A DNA stretch of 35,099 nt from Candidatus Geothermincola secundus (GCA_015711755.1 JACVIY010000010.1:1-35099); one strand, 5' to 3'. Counted from the stretch's first letter, positions 1 to 9,590 are shown. Made by a program: numbers and translations. Notes: generated by a model not told the origin, from the letters alone.

Positions 1-2
1 TG

Positions 3-83
3 GACATGAGGGTCGACAACGGGAAGGTTGTGGCTTATAGGGCCCGGGTCAAGCTGTCCTTCAAGTATCTGGGAAGGGACTGA
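3..83 (+). CDS. 3' end of a dodecin-like small protein (truncated by window edge)
   Basis: Open frame from base 3 to TGA 81-83 reads DMRVDNGKVVAYRARVKLSFKYLGRD, resembling the C-terminal beta-strand part of dodecin-family proteins. Confidence 0.5.
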   Translation, partial: DMRVDNGKVVAYRARVKLSFKYLGRD

Positions 84-129
84 GCTTCTTCAGGTTATTG
101 CCGACCGGCAAAAAGGTCTGAAGAAGGTG

Positions 130-160
130 GCGGCGGGCAACCCCCGCCGCTTTAACTTTT
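130..160 (+). terminator. Rho-independent terminator
   Basis: GCGGCGGG-caacc-CCCGCCGC stem-loop (130-150) followed by TTTAACTTTT, downstream of the dodecin-like stop codon. Confidence 0.75.
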
Positions 161-1852
161 ATCGGGCAGACGGCGCGATGCCTGCACGGAGGAGATCAGG
201 AATAGCAGGCAGCTCAGCAGGGCCAACCACAGCCCCAAGCCGGCTGTCTCACCCAGATGTCCTGCGCCGTGAGGCACTGTGGTCTCAATTCCCCTGCCCC
301 ATATCAGCCGGACAAGCAGGAAGAGAAGCACTGCCGCCAGGGCCGATGCTGCCGATGCGTTGATGACGCGGGATAAGGCGACGAGGTCTTTCCGGCTGAC
401 TAGGAGGGCGATGGAGAGGGCGAGATTGATCACCATCAGGATAAGGACAACAATGCCTTCCGGGTAGTTGATCCCGTATCGCGGGGGCGCTCCTCCGAAG
501 CGGCTGATCCAGGTGAGTTCCACCGAGAGTATCGCCAGCAGGCAGAACAGTATGCCGGCCATGCTCCAGGCGATAAGTCCCCGGTACTTCTCCGGAGCAG
601 CCAGAGGGGCACTTGGTTTGCTGGGGGTCGCGGGCTTGCCGAGGCGTGCGTATGGGGGAGAAGGGTGGCTTCGAGAAGGCGAGGACGGGATCTCGGGGGC
701 CCCTGATTGCGGCGGGGCGGCCGGCGCTGCGCCGATGCCCATGCTCATCGAGGCCTCTTCCAAAACCGACTGAAATGCTAGCGGTCTTCCCGGAGACGCC
801 TTTGAGGATTCCTCGATCGGGAAAAGCCTTGCGTCCACGGACTGTTTTTCTTCCTCCTTGCGGCGGTAGACCTCGGCGATGCGTTCCCGCCAATGCCGAT
901 CCCGGTGGAAATAGAACTGGCCAGAGGGCTCGTATTCAACCGGTCCCTCCAGGGATGAGGCGGCGCTCTCTGCCAGCTGGTCCCGGCGGGATCTTTCCAG
1001 GTCGAACTCTTTGTTCTCGACGGCCTCTCCGAGATCGGTCATCGCCTGGCGCAGGGCCATAAACTCGCCTTTCAGCTCCCTCATATCCGCATAGCGCAGG
1101 GATGGCTCCTTTTCGAGCATGCGGTGGATCACGGCGGCCAACCCCGCATGGACCTGCGGCGCCTTCTCCCGGAGAGGAACGGGCTCCTCCGAGGCGATCT
1201 TGTATATGATCGCATAATCGCTATCGGCCTCGAAGGGAGGGCGCCCGCAAAGCAACTCATAAAAAGTGACTCCCAAAGAGAATATGTCCACTCGGTGGTC
1301 ATAAGGGCGGTCCCGCACTATCTCCGGGGCCACGTACTGAGGGGTGCCGGTGATCATTCCGGTCTGGGTCACTCCCCTCATCATTACCAGTTTGGCGATG
1401 CCGAAATCCGTGATCTTGACGTTCCCGTTCTCCAGCGCGAAGATGTTGTCCGGCTTTATGTCCCGATGGATCACCCCCTGGGAGTGGGCGTAACCCAGAG
1501 CGTCGCAGAGCAGGGGGGCGATGCTCAACAACTCGTCCTGGGAGAAGACCCTCTCGGAGAGGATGTCGCCGAGGGTCTTTCCGTTTAAGTACTCCATGAC
1601 GATGAAGTGGCGGTCTCCGCTGGCGATGATGTCGTGGACGGTCACTATGTGCGGATGGGATAGGCGGGCGGCCGCACGCGCCTCCAGCTGGAACCTCTCC
1701 CGCATCTCGCTTTTTTCCTTATCGGAGAAGCTCTCGGGAACGCGAAGTTCTTTCAAAGCGACGTCGCGCTCCAGCAGGTTGTCGCGGGCCAGGTAGACCC
1801 GGCCCATGCCGCCGCTGCCGATCTGTCTGATTATCCGATAACGTGCCGCCAA
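152..1852 (-). CDS. Serine/threonine protein kinase with C-terminal multi-TM region
   Basis: Kinase motifs IGSGGMGRVYLARD, VALKEL, HRDIKPDN, DFGIAK, GTPQYVAPE; C-terminal third has about four hydrophobic segments. Likely TTG start at 1852 (MAARYRIIRQIG) after a purine-rich stretch; the track start at 1996 would overlap the FHA gene. Confidence 0.88.
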   Translation of the reverse strand: MAARYRIIRQIGSGGMGRVYLARDNLLERDVALKELRVPESFSDKEKSEMRERFQLEARAAARLSHPHIVTVHDIIASGDRHFIVMEYLNGKTLGDILSERVFSQDELLSIAPLLCDALGYAHSQGVIHRDIKPDNIFALENGNVKITDFGIAKLVMMRGVTQTGMITGTPQYVAPEIVRDRPYDHRVDIFSLGVTFYELLCGRPPFEADSDYAIIYKIASEEPVPLREKAPQVHAGLAAVIHRMLEKEPSLRYADMRELKGEFMALRQAMTDLGEAVENKEFDLERSRRDQLAESAASSLEGPVEYEPSGQFYFHRDRHWRERIAEVYRRKEEEKQSVDARLFPIEESSKASPGRPLAFQSVLEEASMSMGIGAAPAAPPQSGAPEIPSSPSRSHPSPPYARLGKPATPSKPSAPLAAPEKYRGLIAWSMAGILFCLLAILSVELTWISRFGGAPPRYGINYPEGIVVLILMVINLALSIALLVSRKDLVALSRVINASAASALAAVLLFLLVRLIWGRGIETTVPHGAGHLGETAGLGLWLALLSCLLFLISSVQASRRLPDKS

Positions 1853-1916
1853 GCCCCACCCTCTCCCGAAAGAACGCCGGCCGCCGTTACTGTATCGGAC
1901 CTTGAAGCCGACTTCA

Positions 1917-2270
1917 TTAGACGCTTGTCCCGGGCTCCTGGGCCATTTGCCAACGGAAGACCATCTCCAGCTCTCCCAGCGAAAGGCGGTCGCCATCGCT
2001 TATCCTTGCGTAGCGCAGGGGCGGAAGGGCATCGCCGTTGAGCATGGTCCCGTTGGTGCTGCCCAGGTCGGCAAGGTAAGCGAGGGAAGGACCCATGACG
2101 ATCAAGCGGGCGTGACGGCGGGATACCCCCGCCTCCTTGCCCCCATGGGGCGCGAGGTCGATGTCGGGTATCATGCCGCTGGACTCGTCGCGCCGCCCGA
2201 TGAGGAACTCCGCCCCTCCTTCCAGCGGTAAAGCGGGGCCCGAGGGTCGCAGATGCAGAAATGCGGTCAT
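1917..2270 (-). CDS. FHA domain protein
   Basis: FHA signature FLIGRRDES...VSRRHARLIV...LADLGSTNGTMLNG; directly upstream of and co-directional with the kinase. Confidence 0.88.
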   Translation of the reverse strand: MTAFLHLRPSGPALPLEGGAEFLIGRRDESSGMIPDIDLAPHGGKEAGVSRRHARLIVMGPSLAYLADLGSTNGTMLNGDALPPLRYARISDGDRLSLGELEMVFRWQMAQEPGTSV

Positions 2271-2489
2271 GGCAGGATTATAGCGCGGGTGACCCGGGCC
2301 ATGGGAGGTCCGCGCCCCAAAGGGAGCGGAAGAGCTTGTGGGCGTCGCCTGCTGTTCTGGGGGAAACGCGCATGAACGGGTCCGCCCGGGAAGGTCGGCG
2401 CGGAATCATCCCCAAGGCCCCGCTTCTCGACAAGACCCCCAATGGAAGTGATGACATTCGTTCCTTTATAATTCTTTTGGGAAGGACGG

Positions 2490-3197
2490 ATGAGGCGGGG
2501 AGGCGCTTTGAGCAAGAAGCTCATCTTGGTTGCGGACGATGACATGCACATCCGCAGGCTCATCTCCGAGCTGCTGGAGAATGAGGGGTACGAGGTCATC
2601 CAGGCGAGGGACGGACGGGAGGCCCTGGAATTCGCCCAGCAGCTGCAGCCAGACCTGATAATCCTGGACATCATCATGCCCAATGTCGACGGGATGGAGG
2701 TCTGCAAGCGCCTCCGCAACGTCACCAGCGTGCCCATAATCTTCCTGACGGCCAAAGACGACATCACCGACCTGGTCAGCGGTCTGGCCATAGGGGGAGA
2801 CGATTACATTACCAAGCCTTTCAAGGGAGCCGAACTGGTGGCCAGGGCCAAAGCGGCGCTGCGCCGATCCGAGGCCATGCGCTACCGACCCGAAGAGGAG
2901 GACTACATCTCCGTGGAAGGCCTGGAGATAGACCGCAAGCGAAGGGAGGTGGCGGTGGATGGCAACCCGGTGGAGCTGACGCCCACCGAATTCGACTTGC
3001 TGTGGCTTCTGGTGAGCAACCGCGGGGTTGTCTTCACCCGCAAGGATATCGTCAAGCATCTCTGGGGATACGACGATCCGGGATTCTCCCGCAGTATCGA
3101 CACCCATGTGGCCAGGCTGCGCAAGAAGATCGAGCGCGATCCCTCCAAACCCGAGTTCATCCGCACGGTGACAGGTCTGGGGTATAAGTTCTTCTGA
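2490..3197 (+). CDS. OmpR-family response regulator (receiver plus winged helix)
   Basis: Receiver: LVADDDMHIRRL, LIILDIIMPNVDG, FLTAKDD, ITKPF; C-terminal wHTH: LTPTEFDLLWLLVSNRGVVFTRKDI...IDTHVARLRKKIE...IRTVTGLGYKF. Confidence 0.95.
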   Translation: MRRGGALSKKLILVADDDMHIRRLISELLENEGYEVIQARDGREALEFAQQLQPDLIILDIIMPNVDGMEVCKRLRNVTSVPIIFLTAKDDITDLVSGLAIGGDDYITKPFKGAELVARAKAALRRSEAMRYRPEEEDYISVEGLEIDRKRREVAVDGNPVELTPTEFDLLWLLVSNRGVVFTRKDIVKHLWGYDDPGFSRSIDTHVARLRKKIERDPSKPEFIRTVTGLGYKFF

Positions 3198-3199
3198 TC

Positions 3200-4639
3200 A
3201 TGCGCGCCCTATTCCTCTACTCGGAACAGGATCCCTTCATGCCCGAAAAGCCCCTGGAGGTGCAGGAGAGGGTGCAGTTCGGCATCTCCTACATCTCGGC
3301 GGTGCTCAAGCGCGCAGGCCACCTCACTGACCTGGTTGTCCTGACCCGCAGCAATTTTCACCGACTGGACGAGTGGATCGAGGAGTTTCGCCCGGACATA
3401 ACTTGCTTCACCGCCGTATACAGCGAGTACCCCATCATGGCCAAAGCGGCGCGCCATATAAAGGCCAGACACCCCCGCGTGTTCACCCTGCTGGGCGGCC
3501 CCCATCCATCACTCAATCCCATCGAGTGCCTAAGGGGAGGGTTCGACGCGGTCTGCGTTGGTGAGGGTGAGTTCCCCACCCTTGAGCTGCTCGATCAGCT
3601 CCGGGAAGGTAGGGCTCCCTCGGGCATCCCCAACCTCTGGTTCAAGAGAAACGGAACGGTGGAGAGGAATCCGGCTCGCCCCTTCCTCCAGGACCTCGAT
3701 TCGCTTCCCTTTCCCGACCGGGAGATGTGGGACCGTTGGATCGCTTATCCCGCATATCGGCCCTCGGTGCTGCTGGGTAGAGGCTGCCCTTTCCAGTGCA
3801 CTTACTGCTGCAATCATGCAATGAGGCGGCTTGCACCGGGGCGTTACGTAAGGCTGCGCTCTCCCGGCTCAGTGGTGGCGGAGATAGAGGATTTCACCGA
3901 GCGCTACCCCGAGGCCGTGCAATTTTATCTGGAGGTGGAGACCATGGGCACCGACCTCCAGTGGGCGCTGCGGATGTGCGAGGCCCTGGAGGAGGTTAAT
4001 CGCAGGCGGAAAACCCCCTTGGAGTTCGGGACCAACCTCCGGGTGACGCCGCGCCGCGATTACCGCGAGCTCTTCGGGGCCATGAGCCGGGCCAATTTCA
4101 CTTTCGTGAACATCGGGCTGGAATCGGGGAGCGAGCGCCTGCGGCGGGAGGTTCTCAACCGGCGATATTCCAATCAGGACATCATCAGTGCGGTTCGGGC
4201 CGCGCGGTCCTGCGGGTTGAAAGTGGGTCTGTACAATCTCATCGGCATACCGGGGGAGACGCTGGAGGATTTCCGCAGCACCGTAGAGGTCAACCGCCTG
4301 TGCCAGCCCGACCATTTCCTTTTAAGCGTCTTCTTCCCCTATCCCGGAAGCGACCTTCACGAGAAGGTGAGGAGGGAGGGCATTCTCGAGGACGAGCCCG
4401 ACACCCGATTGGAGAGGCGCCGCCCTGTCCTCGACCAGCCCGGCTTCCGGCGTCGACAGGTCAAGCGGCGTTTGAACCGCTTCGCCTGGGATGTATACAA
4501 GGGCTACAAGCCTGCGGGAGCCATCTTGTATGTTATGGCCATGGCCCGCATCGCTTCTTCGCCCCGTCTGCTGCGGGCATGGAGGGGCTTGCAAAGAAGG
4601 AGATTTGGGCGAAAGAAAAGGCCGGGACAGGGTGGTTGA
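3200..4639 (+). CDS. B12-binding-domain radical SAM protein
   Basis: N-terminal B12-binding-like domain (ITCFTAVYSEYPIMAKAARHIKARHPRVFTLLGGPHPSL...CVGEGE) and radical SAM motif RGCPFQCTYCCN; INIGLESGSERLRREVLNR. Confidence 0.92.
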   Translation: MRALFLYSEQDPFMPEKPLEVQERVQFGISYISAVLKRAGHLTDLVVLTRSNFHRLDEWIEEFRPDITCFTAVYSEYPIMAKAARHIKARHPRVFTLLGGPHPSLNPIECLRGGFDAVCVGEGEFPTLELLDQLREGRAPSGIPNLWFKRNGTVERNPARPFLQDLDSLPFPDREMWDRWIAYPAYRPSVLLGRGCPFQCTYCCNHAMRRLAPGRYVRLRSPGSVVAEIEDFTERYPEAVQFYLEVETMGTDLQWALRMCEALEEVNRRRKTPLEFGTNLRVTPRRDYRELFGAMSRANFTFVNIGLESGSERLRREVLNRRYSNQDIISAVRAARSCGLKVGLYNLIGIPGETLEDFRSTVEVNRLCQPDHFLLSVFFPYPGSDLHEKVRREGILEDEPDTRLERRRPVLDQPGFRRRQVKRRLNRFAWDVYKGYKPAGAILYVMAMARIASSPRLLRAWRGLQRRRFGRKKRPGQGG

Positions 4640-4662
4640 GCACAGGGGGATGAGGAGGCGGC

Positions 4663-6042
4663 TCAGGAGGAAAGCCCTCTAGATAGGATGGAACGGGCTG
4701 CCACCAACCCGGATACGGAGGCCTGCATGAGACCTCGGGTCACACCGGCGCCATCGCCTATGGCGTACAGGTCGCGGATAACCGTCATGAGCCCTCCATC
4801 CAGCTGATGGCGGGCCGAGTAGAACTTCACCTCGACCCCGTAAAGCAGGGTGTTTCTGGAGCCCACGCCGGGAGCCAGTCGGTCCAGGGCCCGCAGCATC
4901 TCCATTATGTCCTGCAGATAACGGTAGGGCAGGACGAAGCTAAGGTCGCCCGGAGTGGCGTCGCGCAGGCTGGGAGCGATGGTAGAGCGGGCCAACCGCT
5001 GCGCGGTGGAGCGGCGCCCCTTCTCCAGGTCGCCGAGCCTTTGGACCAGTATGCCCTCGCCTAAAAGGTTGGCCAAGCGGGCGATGTACTTTCCGTAGGA
5101 GATGGGCTGGCGGAACGGATCGGTGAAGCGCGTGTTCACCAAAACGGCGAAATTGGTCAGGTCGCTTCGACGATCGGAGTAGCTGTGCCCGTTGACGGTG
5201 AGTACGTCACCGTAACGCTCCGCGCAGACCACCCCGTGGGGATTGACGCAGAAGGTGCGCACCCGATCCTCGAAGGCCCGGGAATGATAGATGAGCTTGG
5301 GCTCGTAGAGATCCCGGGTGAGATCCTCCAGGACCGGAGCGGGCACCTCCACCCGCACTCCGATATCCACGTCATTGGCCCTGATCTCACCGCCCAGCGA
5401 CTTGAGCAGCCCCGCCAGCCATTCCGCCCCTTCTCTTCCGGGAGCGAGTATGACCGCGTCCGCGGTGATCTCCTCACCGGAGGTTGTCCGCACCCCCCTT
5501 GCTTTGCCCTCCTCCACCAGGACGCCGGCTGCCTCCGTTCCGGTGCGAACCTCCACTTTCCCCCGCAGGCTGTCGCCGATGCGGACCAGCACGTCACGGC
5601 AGCGGTCGGTTCCCATATGACGCAGGCGCATCGGCACAAGTTGAAGCTCGGCGAGCACGGCCTTCCTGGCCCATGCCGCGGCCTTCTCTTCGTCGCCGAA
5701 GTGGACGGACGGCGCGCCGAATTCCATCCAGATACGATCGGCTTCCTCGATGAGGTCGGAAAGCCGCTCCCTGCCCACGTATTCCTCAAGCCATCCACCC
5801 ACTTCGGGCGAGAGGGTCAGCTTGCCGTCGCTGAAGGCGCCGGCGCCGCCCCATCCGCAGGTTATGGAGCAGGGATCGCACCTGCGGCAGCTGGAGACGC
5901 GGCCCGGGCATTCGCGATTCTCCACCGGAGGCCCTTTCTCCAGCATCAAGACGTTGAGGCCGTCTCGCCTGACCAGCTCCAGGGCGGCGAATATCCCCGC
6001 CGGCCCCGCTCCCACGATGATAACGTCGTAATCTTTTCCCAC
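4663..6042 (-). CDS. FAD-dependent dehydrogenase, COG2509-like NAD(P)/FAD oxidoreductase
   Basis: N-terminal DVIIVGAGPAGIFAALEL dinucleotide fold; CGWGGAGAFSDGKLTLSPEVGG; C-terminal YAIGDGAGVTRGLMQASVSG. GTG start. Confidence 0.9.
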   Translation of the reverse strand: MGKDYDVIIVGAGPAGIFAALELVRRDGLNVLMLEKGPPVENRECPGRVSSCRRCDPCSITCGWGGAGAFSDGKLTLSPEVGGWLEEYVGRERLSDLIEEADRIWMEFGAPSVHFGDEEKAAAWARKAVLAELQLVPMRLRHMGTDRCRDVLVRIGDSLRGKVEVRTGTEAAGVLVEEGKARGVRTTSGEEITADAVILAPGREGAEWLAGLLKSLGGEIRANDVDIGVRVEVPAPVLEDLTRDLYEPKLIYHSRAFEDRVRTFCVNPHGVVCAERYGDVLTVNGHSYSDRRSDLTNFAVLVNTRFTDPFRQPISYGKYIARLANLLGEGILVQRLGDLEKGRRSTAQRLARSTIAPSLRDATPGDLSFVLPYRYLQDIMEMLRALDRLAPGVGSRNTLLYGVEVKFYSARHQLDGGLMTVIRDLYAIGDGAGVTRGLMQASVSGLVAARSILSRGLSS

Positions 6043-6285
6043 GGTATTATCTTAAACCACGGGACGTTAAAAGGATATAAGTACCGGCGCCGGGGAACGG
6101 GCTTACGCGGCGGATGATCGTAGGAGAGGGCGGATATTTTCCCATTGACGACCGGCCTGGCCCTTCAAGAAAGTCACGGGATCAAATAATGTCGGCGGAA
6201 GGGGATGGAGACTTTCCGCATGACCGCGGTTCCGCATTTTCGGAGCGGATGCCGGCGGTGAAGAAAGGAGGCCCATTCACTGTGC

Positions 6286-6291
6286 TACAAT
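6286..6291 (+). promoter_or_regulatory. Putative -10 element (TACAAT), 7 nt upstream of ATG
   Basis: TACAAT-acgcgtc-ATG; no recognisable -35 at normal spacing. Confidence 0.45.
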
Positions 6292-6298
6292 ACGCGTC

Positions 6299-6940
6299 AT
6301 GAGTATGCTCTACCTGATCAGGCACGGAGAGACCGACTTCCACGTGCAGAAAAAGGCCCTCGGCAGGCTGGACATAGGTTTGAACGAGCTGGGGATGAGG
6401 CAGGCGGGACTGGTGGCGGAGGCGCTGCGGGGTAAGGGCATAAAGGCGGTTTATTCCAGCCCCCTGGCCCGCTGCCTGCAGACGGCCCGTCCCTTGGCGG
6501 AGGCGCTGGGATTGGAGGTGGGGGTGAGGGAGGGCCTCCAGGAGATAGACCTGGGCGAATGGGACGGGATGCCCTTCAGCCGGATCTACGAGGAAGGGGG
6601 AGAGGTCTTCGCCCGCTGGTTGAGATCGCCGGCGGAGGTGCGAATACCCGGCGGAGAACTCCTGGAGGAAGTGAGAGAGCGGGTGATCGGGGCGGTCAAC
6701 GGCATTATGGCCGCCCATTCGACGGAGGAGGATCTGGCTGTCTTCAGTCATGGCGGCCCGCTGCGGCTGCTGCTTTTCGAGGTCATGGGGCTGGAGGCCA
6801 ACCGTATTTTTCGGGTGGAGGTGGACCTTGCCTCCATCTCCGCCATTAAATATTTCGGCGATTCCCTGGATGATGCCGCGGTGGCCTTCATTAACGATAC
6901 CTGCCACCTGGGCGCACGGCGCTCCGATACCAGGGGGTGA
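6299..6940 (+). CDS. Histidine phosphatase family protein (phosphoglycerate mutase-like)
   Basis: LIRHGETDFHVQKKALGRLD (RHG motif), VYSSPLARCLQTARPLAEALG, EIDLGEWDG, VFSHGGPLRLLL. Confidence 0.92.
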   Translation: MSMLYLIRHGETDFHVQKKALGRLDIGLNELGMRQAGLVAEALRGKGIKAVYSSPLARCLQTARPLAEALGLEVGVREGLQEIDLGEWDGMPFSRIYEEGGEVFARWLRSPAEVRIPGGELLEEVRERVIGAVNGIMAAHSTEEDLAVFSHGGPLRLLLFEVMGLEANRIFRVEVDLASISAIKYFGDSLDDAAVAFINDTCHLGARRSDTRG

Positions 6941-6976
6941 GAGCCCCTGGAGGGCGGAGTTGCGTCGGTCCGCCGC

Positions 6977-7885
6977 TCAGGACGGGGGTTTGTCGCAGCC
7001 CGGGCAGAAGGATAAGCTCTCTCTCGGCAGGGGGTTCGTGAAGTACTCGCAGAACCCCTGGACCTCGCGACTTTCCTTGAAACAGGGGTGATGCCTGCCG
7101 TGAAGGTGCGCCGTTGTAAGCAGCTGCCTTCGAGCAGCGTCTGGCGCTGAACAACGGCCAGACGGCAGAAACGGTGCGAACAGGAAGGCGAAACGGTTTC
7201 TCGGGAGCGCGCTGCAGGCCTCTTGGGCGCAGTAGGGCAACCCATAGACGATATCCCCCTCGAAACAGCCTCAGCGCTGCTCTATGGAGCCGCGCCGGAG
7301 ACCCACCCTTTCGTTGGCCCTAAATGGCATCTCTTCGAGCTGGGTGAACTCGCTCTCCATGGCGCCTTCTCCGGCGAACACGACCCGTTTTCTGAAGAGC
7401 GGGAGTGCTCGTAAGTGAAGCCGAAAAGGGACAATGTGGCCCCCTGTGTTTTAAAAGCGACCGGGCGCGACGAAGCTTATAGCGACCTCATACAGGCGCT
7501 CGTTAACGCTGTCCTTTATGCCCTCGATCTCTCCCCAACGGGCGGAACTGCGGAAGCGACGGGACGGCAGCTCGGGTTGCTCCTCGAATGCGGGAGCATC
7601 GGGGGAGGAGGCCTCCGAATCGTTGAGGATCGTGATGGTGCCCCGAGCGTTCCTATCCTTATCGAGCTCGATGCCGAAAACCTTCTAGATGGAACCTGGC
7701 CGGCCCAAATAAGAGGTCCGAATCGAGGCGGACGCCGTCCGCTTTCCTGATCGGCCGAAGGCAGGCATCACCTTCGCCGCTGAGCCGAGCATGGCCATAA
7801 CCGCCAGCAGCGCGAGGATTTTTCGGCCTACTCTAACCGAGGAACAGCTCTTTCCCGTTTCGGGTACCTCGGGGCCGTCGAGCAC
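6977..7885 (-). pseudogene. Interrupted reading frame with N-terminal signal/TM segment and Cys-rich C-terminus
   Basis: A single minus-strand frame from GTG 7885 to TGA 6977 contains three in-frame stops: TAG (7687-7685), TAA (7453-7451), TGA (7273-7271). Segments look coding: RKILALLAVMAMLGSAAKVMPAFG; KVFGIELDKDRNARGTITILND; GEIEGIKDSVNERLYEVAISFV; FEGDIVYGLPYCAQEAC; HPCFKESREVQGFCEYF...SFCPGCDKPPS. Confidence 0.5.
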
Positions 7886-8012
7886 AGCGGATCGGAAAAG
7901 GGGCGGCTAAGACTGACCAACGCGCATGAGCCCAGGGGATCGATCCTCCAAAGAGCGGGGCCGCCCCCTCCTCTTATCGCCCCGCCGCGAAGACTCGTCC
8001 CCCCTGATTTCC

Positions 8013-8417
8013 TCAGACCTGTTCCTCGTAGGGAAGTCCGGCCCGCCTTTCCTCCAGGATGAATCCCGCCTTCAACCAAAGGGGGTAGGTGGCGAAGAGG
8101 GCGGCGGCTATGGCATGGCCGCGGGGAGTGACGTTCTCGTGGTCGAAATGAAAGACGCCAGAGTTTATCATCCAGTCGCGCCCAGATTCCGCCCCGCACA
8201 TCTCCCAGATCCAGCGGGTCCATTCCAGGTTGAAGTAAAGGGATATACTGGTCACGTAGAAGATGCCCAGAGTGGCCAGGGAAAGAGCCCGGTTGGCCTT
8301 CTTCCTTTTGGCCTCGTCGGAGAACAAGCGCCTGGTTATCTTTCCCAGGGTCCAGCCGATGGAGACCAGCCACGGGCCATCGATGAGAAAGCTGTCATAG
8401 GGCAACATGCTCGACAC
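8013..8417 (-). CDS. Small hypothetical membrane protein
   Basis: Reading frame with hydrophobic segments (NRALSLATLGIFYVTSISLYF; GHAIAAALFATYPLWLKAGF); GGGAGG-type SD upstream; co-directional with the GntR gene. Confidence 0.75.
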   Translation of the reverse strand: MSSMLPYDSFLIDGPWLVSIGWTLGKITRRLFSDEAKRKKANRALSLATLGIFYVTSISLYFNLEWTRWIWEMCGAESGRDWMINSGVFHFDHENVTPRGHAIAAALFATYPLWLKAGFILEERRAGLPYEEQV

Positions 8418-8434
8418 CTCCCGCTCTCGTTCGA

Positions 8435-9187
8435 CTACTTACGCGCCCGCCCCGTCGCCGGGGTTGCCGTCTTCCTTTTATCCAGTCCGAAAACCTTGAA
8501 GACCTGCTTTTTGCCGTATTCCAGATAGCGCTTCATCTTCCTAGCTGCGGCCCCTTCATCCCCCCTCTCCACCGCATCGACCACCTCTTCCTGCAATCTT
8601 CTGACCTTCCGGGAGTCCTGGGCGGTGGCGGCATACAGATCCCTGAACTCCACGTAAACGGGCCTGATGGAGTTGATGAGGAAGAGATAGAAGATGTTGG
8701 AACTGGCCTGGGCGAGGGCATAGAAGAACTCCAATTCCAGCATCTGCACCTCCGGCACCTCGCGAGCCTCATTCAGCTGGGCCAGGAGCAGGCGCAGTTT
8801 CTCCAGGTCCTCGTTTGAGCGGCGCAGGGCCGCCCTGCGGGCAAGCTCCAAGCCCACCACTTCTCGGGCTTCGAAGAGGTCCACGATGAGGCGGGGATTG
8901 GCGGCGGCCTGGGAGAGCAGCAGCCCTCCCAGGAGTTCGATGCGAGCGTTGGAGTAGATGTCCAGGACTCGCGTTCCGTCTCCGTGCCTGATGGACAGCA
9001 GCCCCAGCTGCTCCAATCTTTTCAGCGCCTCGCGTAAGGTGGTGCGGTTTACTCCCAGCTCGGCCGCGAGTTCCCGTTCGGGAGGCAGACGGTCCCCCGG
9101 CCGATAGGCGCCGCTGAAGATGAGCGATTGTATTTGCTGCATGACCTGCTGCGATGCGCTAGTCCGTTTGATGGGCTCGAAGGCCAT
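8435..9187 (-). CDS. GntR-family transcriptional regulator, FadR/FCD subfamily
   Basis: wHTH: FSGAYRPGDRLPPERELAAELGVNRTTLREALKRLEQLGLLSIRHGDGTRV; all-alpha C-terminal FCD-like domain. ATG at 9187 with an upstream GAGAGGGG SD; the track start at 9217 is a TTG alternative. Confidence 0.92.
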   Translation of the reverse strand: MAFEPIKRTSASQQVMQQIQSLIFSGAYRPGDRLPPERELAAELGVNRTTLREALKRLEQLGLLSIRHGDGTRVLDIYSNARIELLGGLLLSQAAANPRLIVDLFEAREVVGLELARRAALRRSNEDLEKLRLLLAQLNEAREVPEVQMLELEFFYALAQASSNIFYLFLINSIRPVYVEFRDLYAATAQDSRKVRRLQEEVVDAVERGDEGAAARKMKRYLEYGKKQVFKVFGLDKRKTATPATGRARK

Positions 9188-9359
9188 GATCGCCCCTCTC
9201 TCAAAAGGTTGGACCAATCAACCATCCATAGTCTACAGGGGCATGGATCCTTCGTCAACGGCGGTGAGACCGATCATGGCGTCGGAGGAATTGGATGATA
9301 TCATCTGGGATGATCAGGCGGTTAAGGCGGAGATCCCAGGGATAATATTAGGTTGATGT

Positions 9360-9590
9360 ATGGAGGGAAAACGCTGCGCGGACTGCCGCTGGCGTCCGTC
9401 TTCCGTAGGGTGCGCGGGGGCCCTCTGCCTCCTCAAAGGCATGGCAGTTGAGGAATACGGGCCGCCGTGCCCTGATCTCTGCGAGGAGGGCGGGATGCTC
9501 GCCGAAGAAGGGAAGTGCGGGCACGGAGGAGGGGAGAGCCCTTGCGTTACAAGGCCGGCGGGGGGGTACCGAGGGAGGCAGGGCCGATGA
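9360..9590 (+). CDS. Small cysteine-rich protein
   Basis: CADCRW...CAGALCLLKG...CPDLCEEGG; the stop codon overlaps the next start as ATGA (9587-9590). Confidence 0.5.
   Translation: MEGKRCADCRWRPSSVGCAGALCLLKGMAVEEYGPPCPDLCEEGGMLAEEGKCGHGGGESPCVTRPAGGYRGRQGR

Noticed and set aside
7268-7276. Possible selenocysteine codon (in-frame TGA before GC)
   Set aside because: The same frame also has TAG and TAA interruptions, no SECIS hairpin was evident by eye, and the window's FDH uses Cys; nonsense decay is simpler.
7415-7750. 111-aa plus-strand ORF
   Set aside because: Antisense to the more protein-like interrupted minus frame; no motifs.
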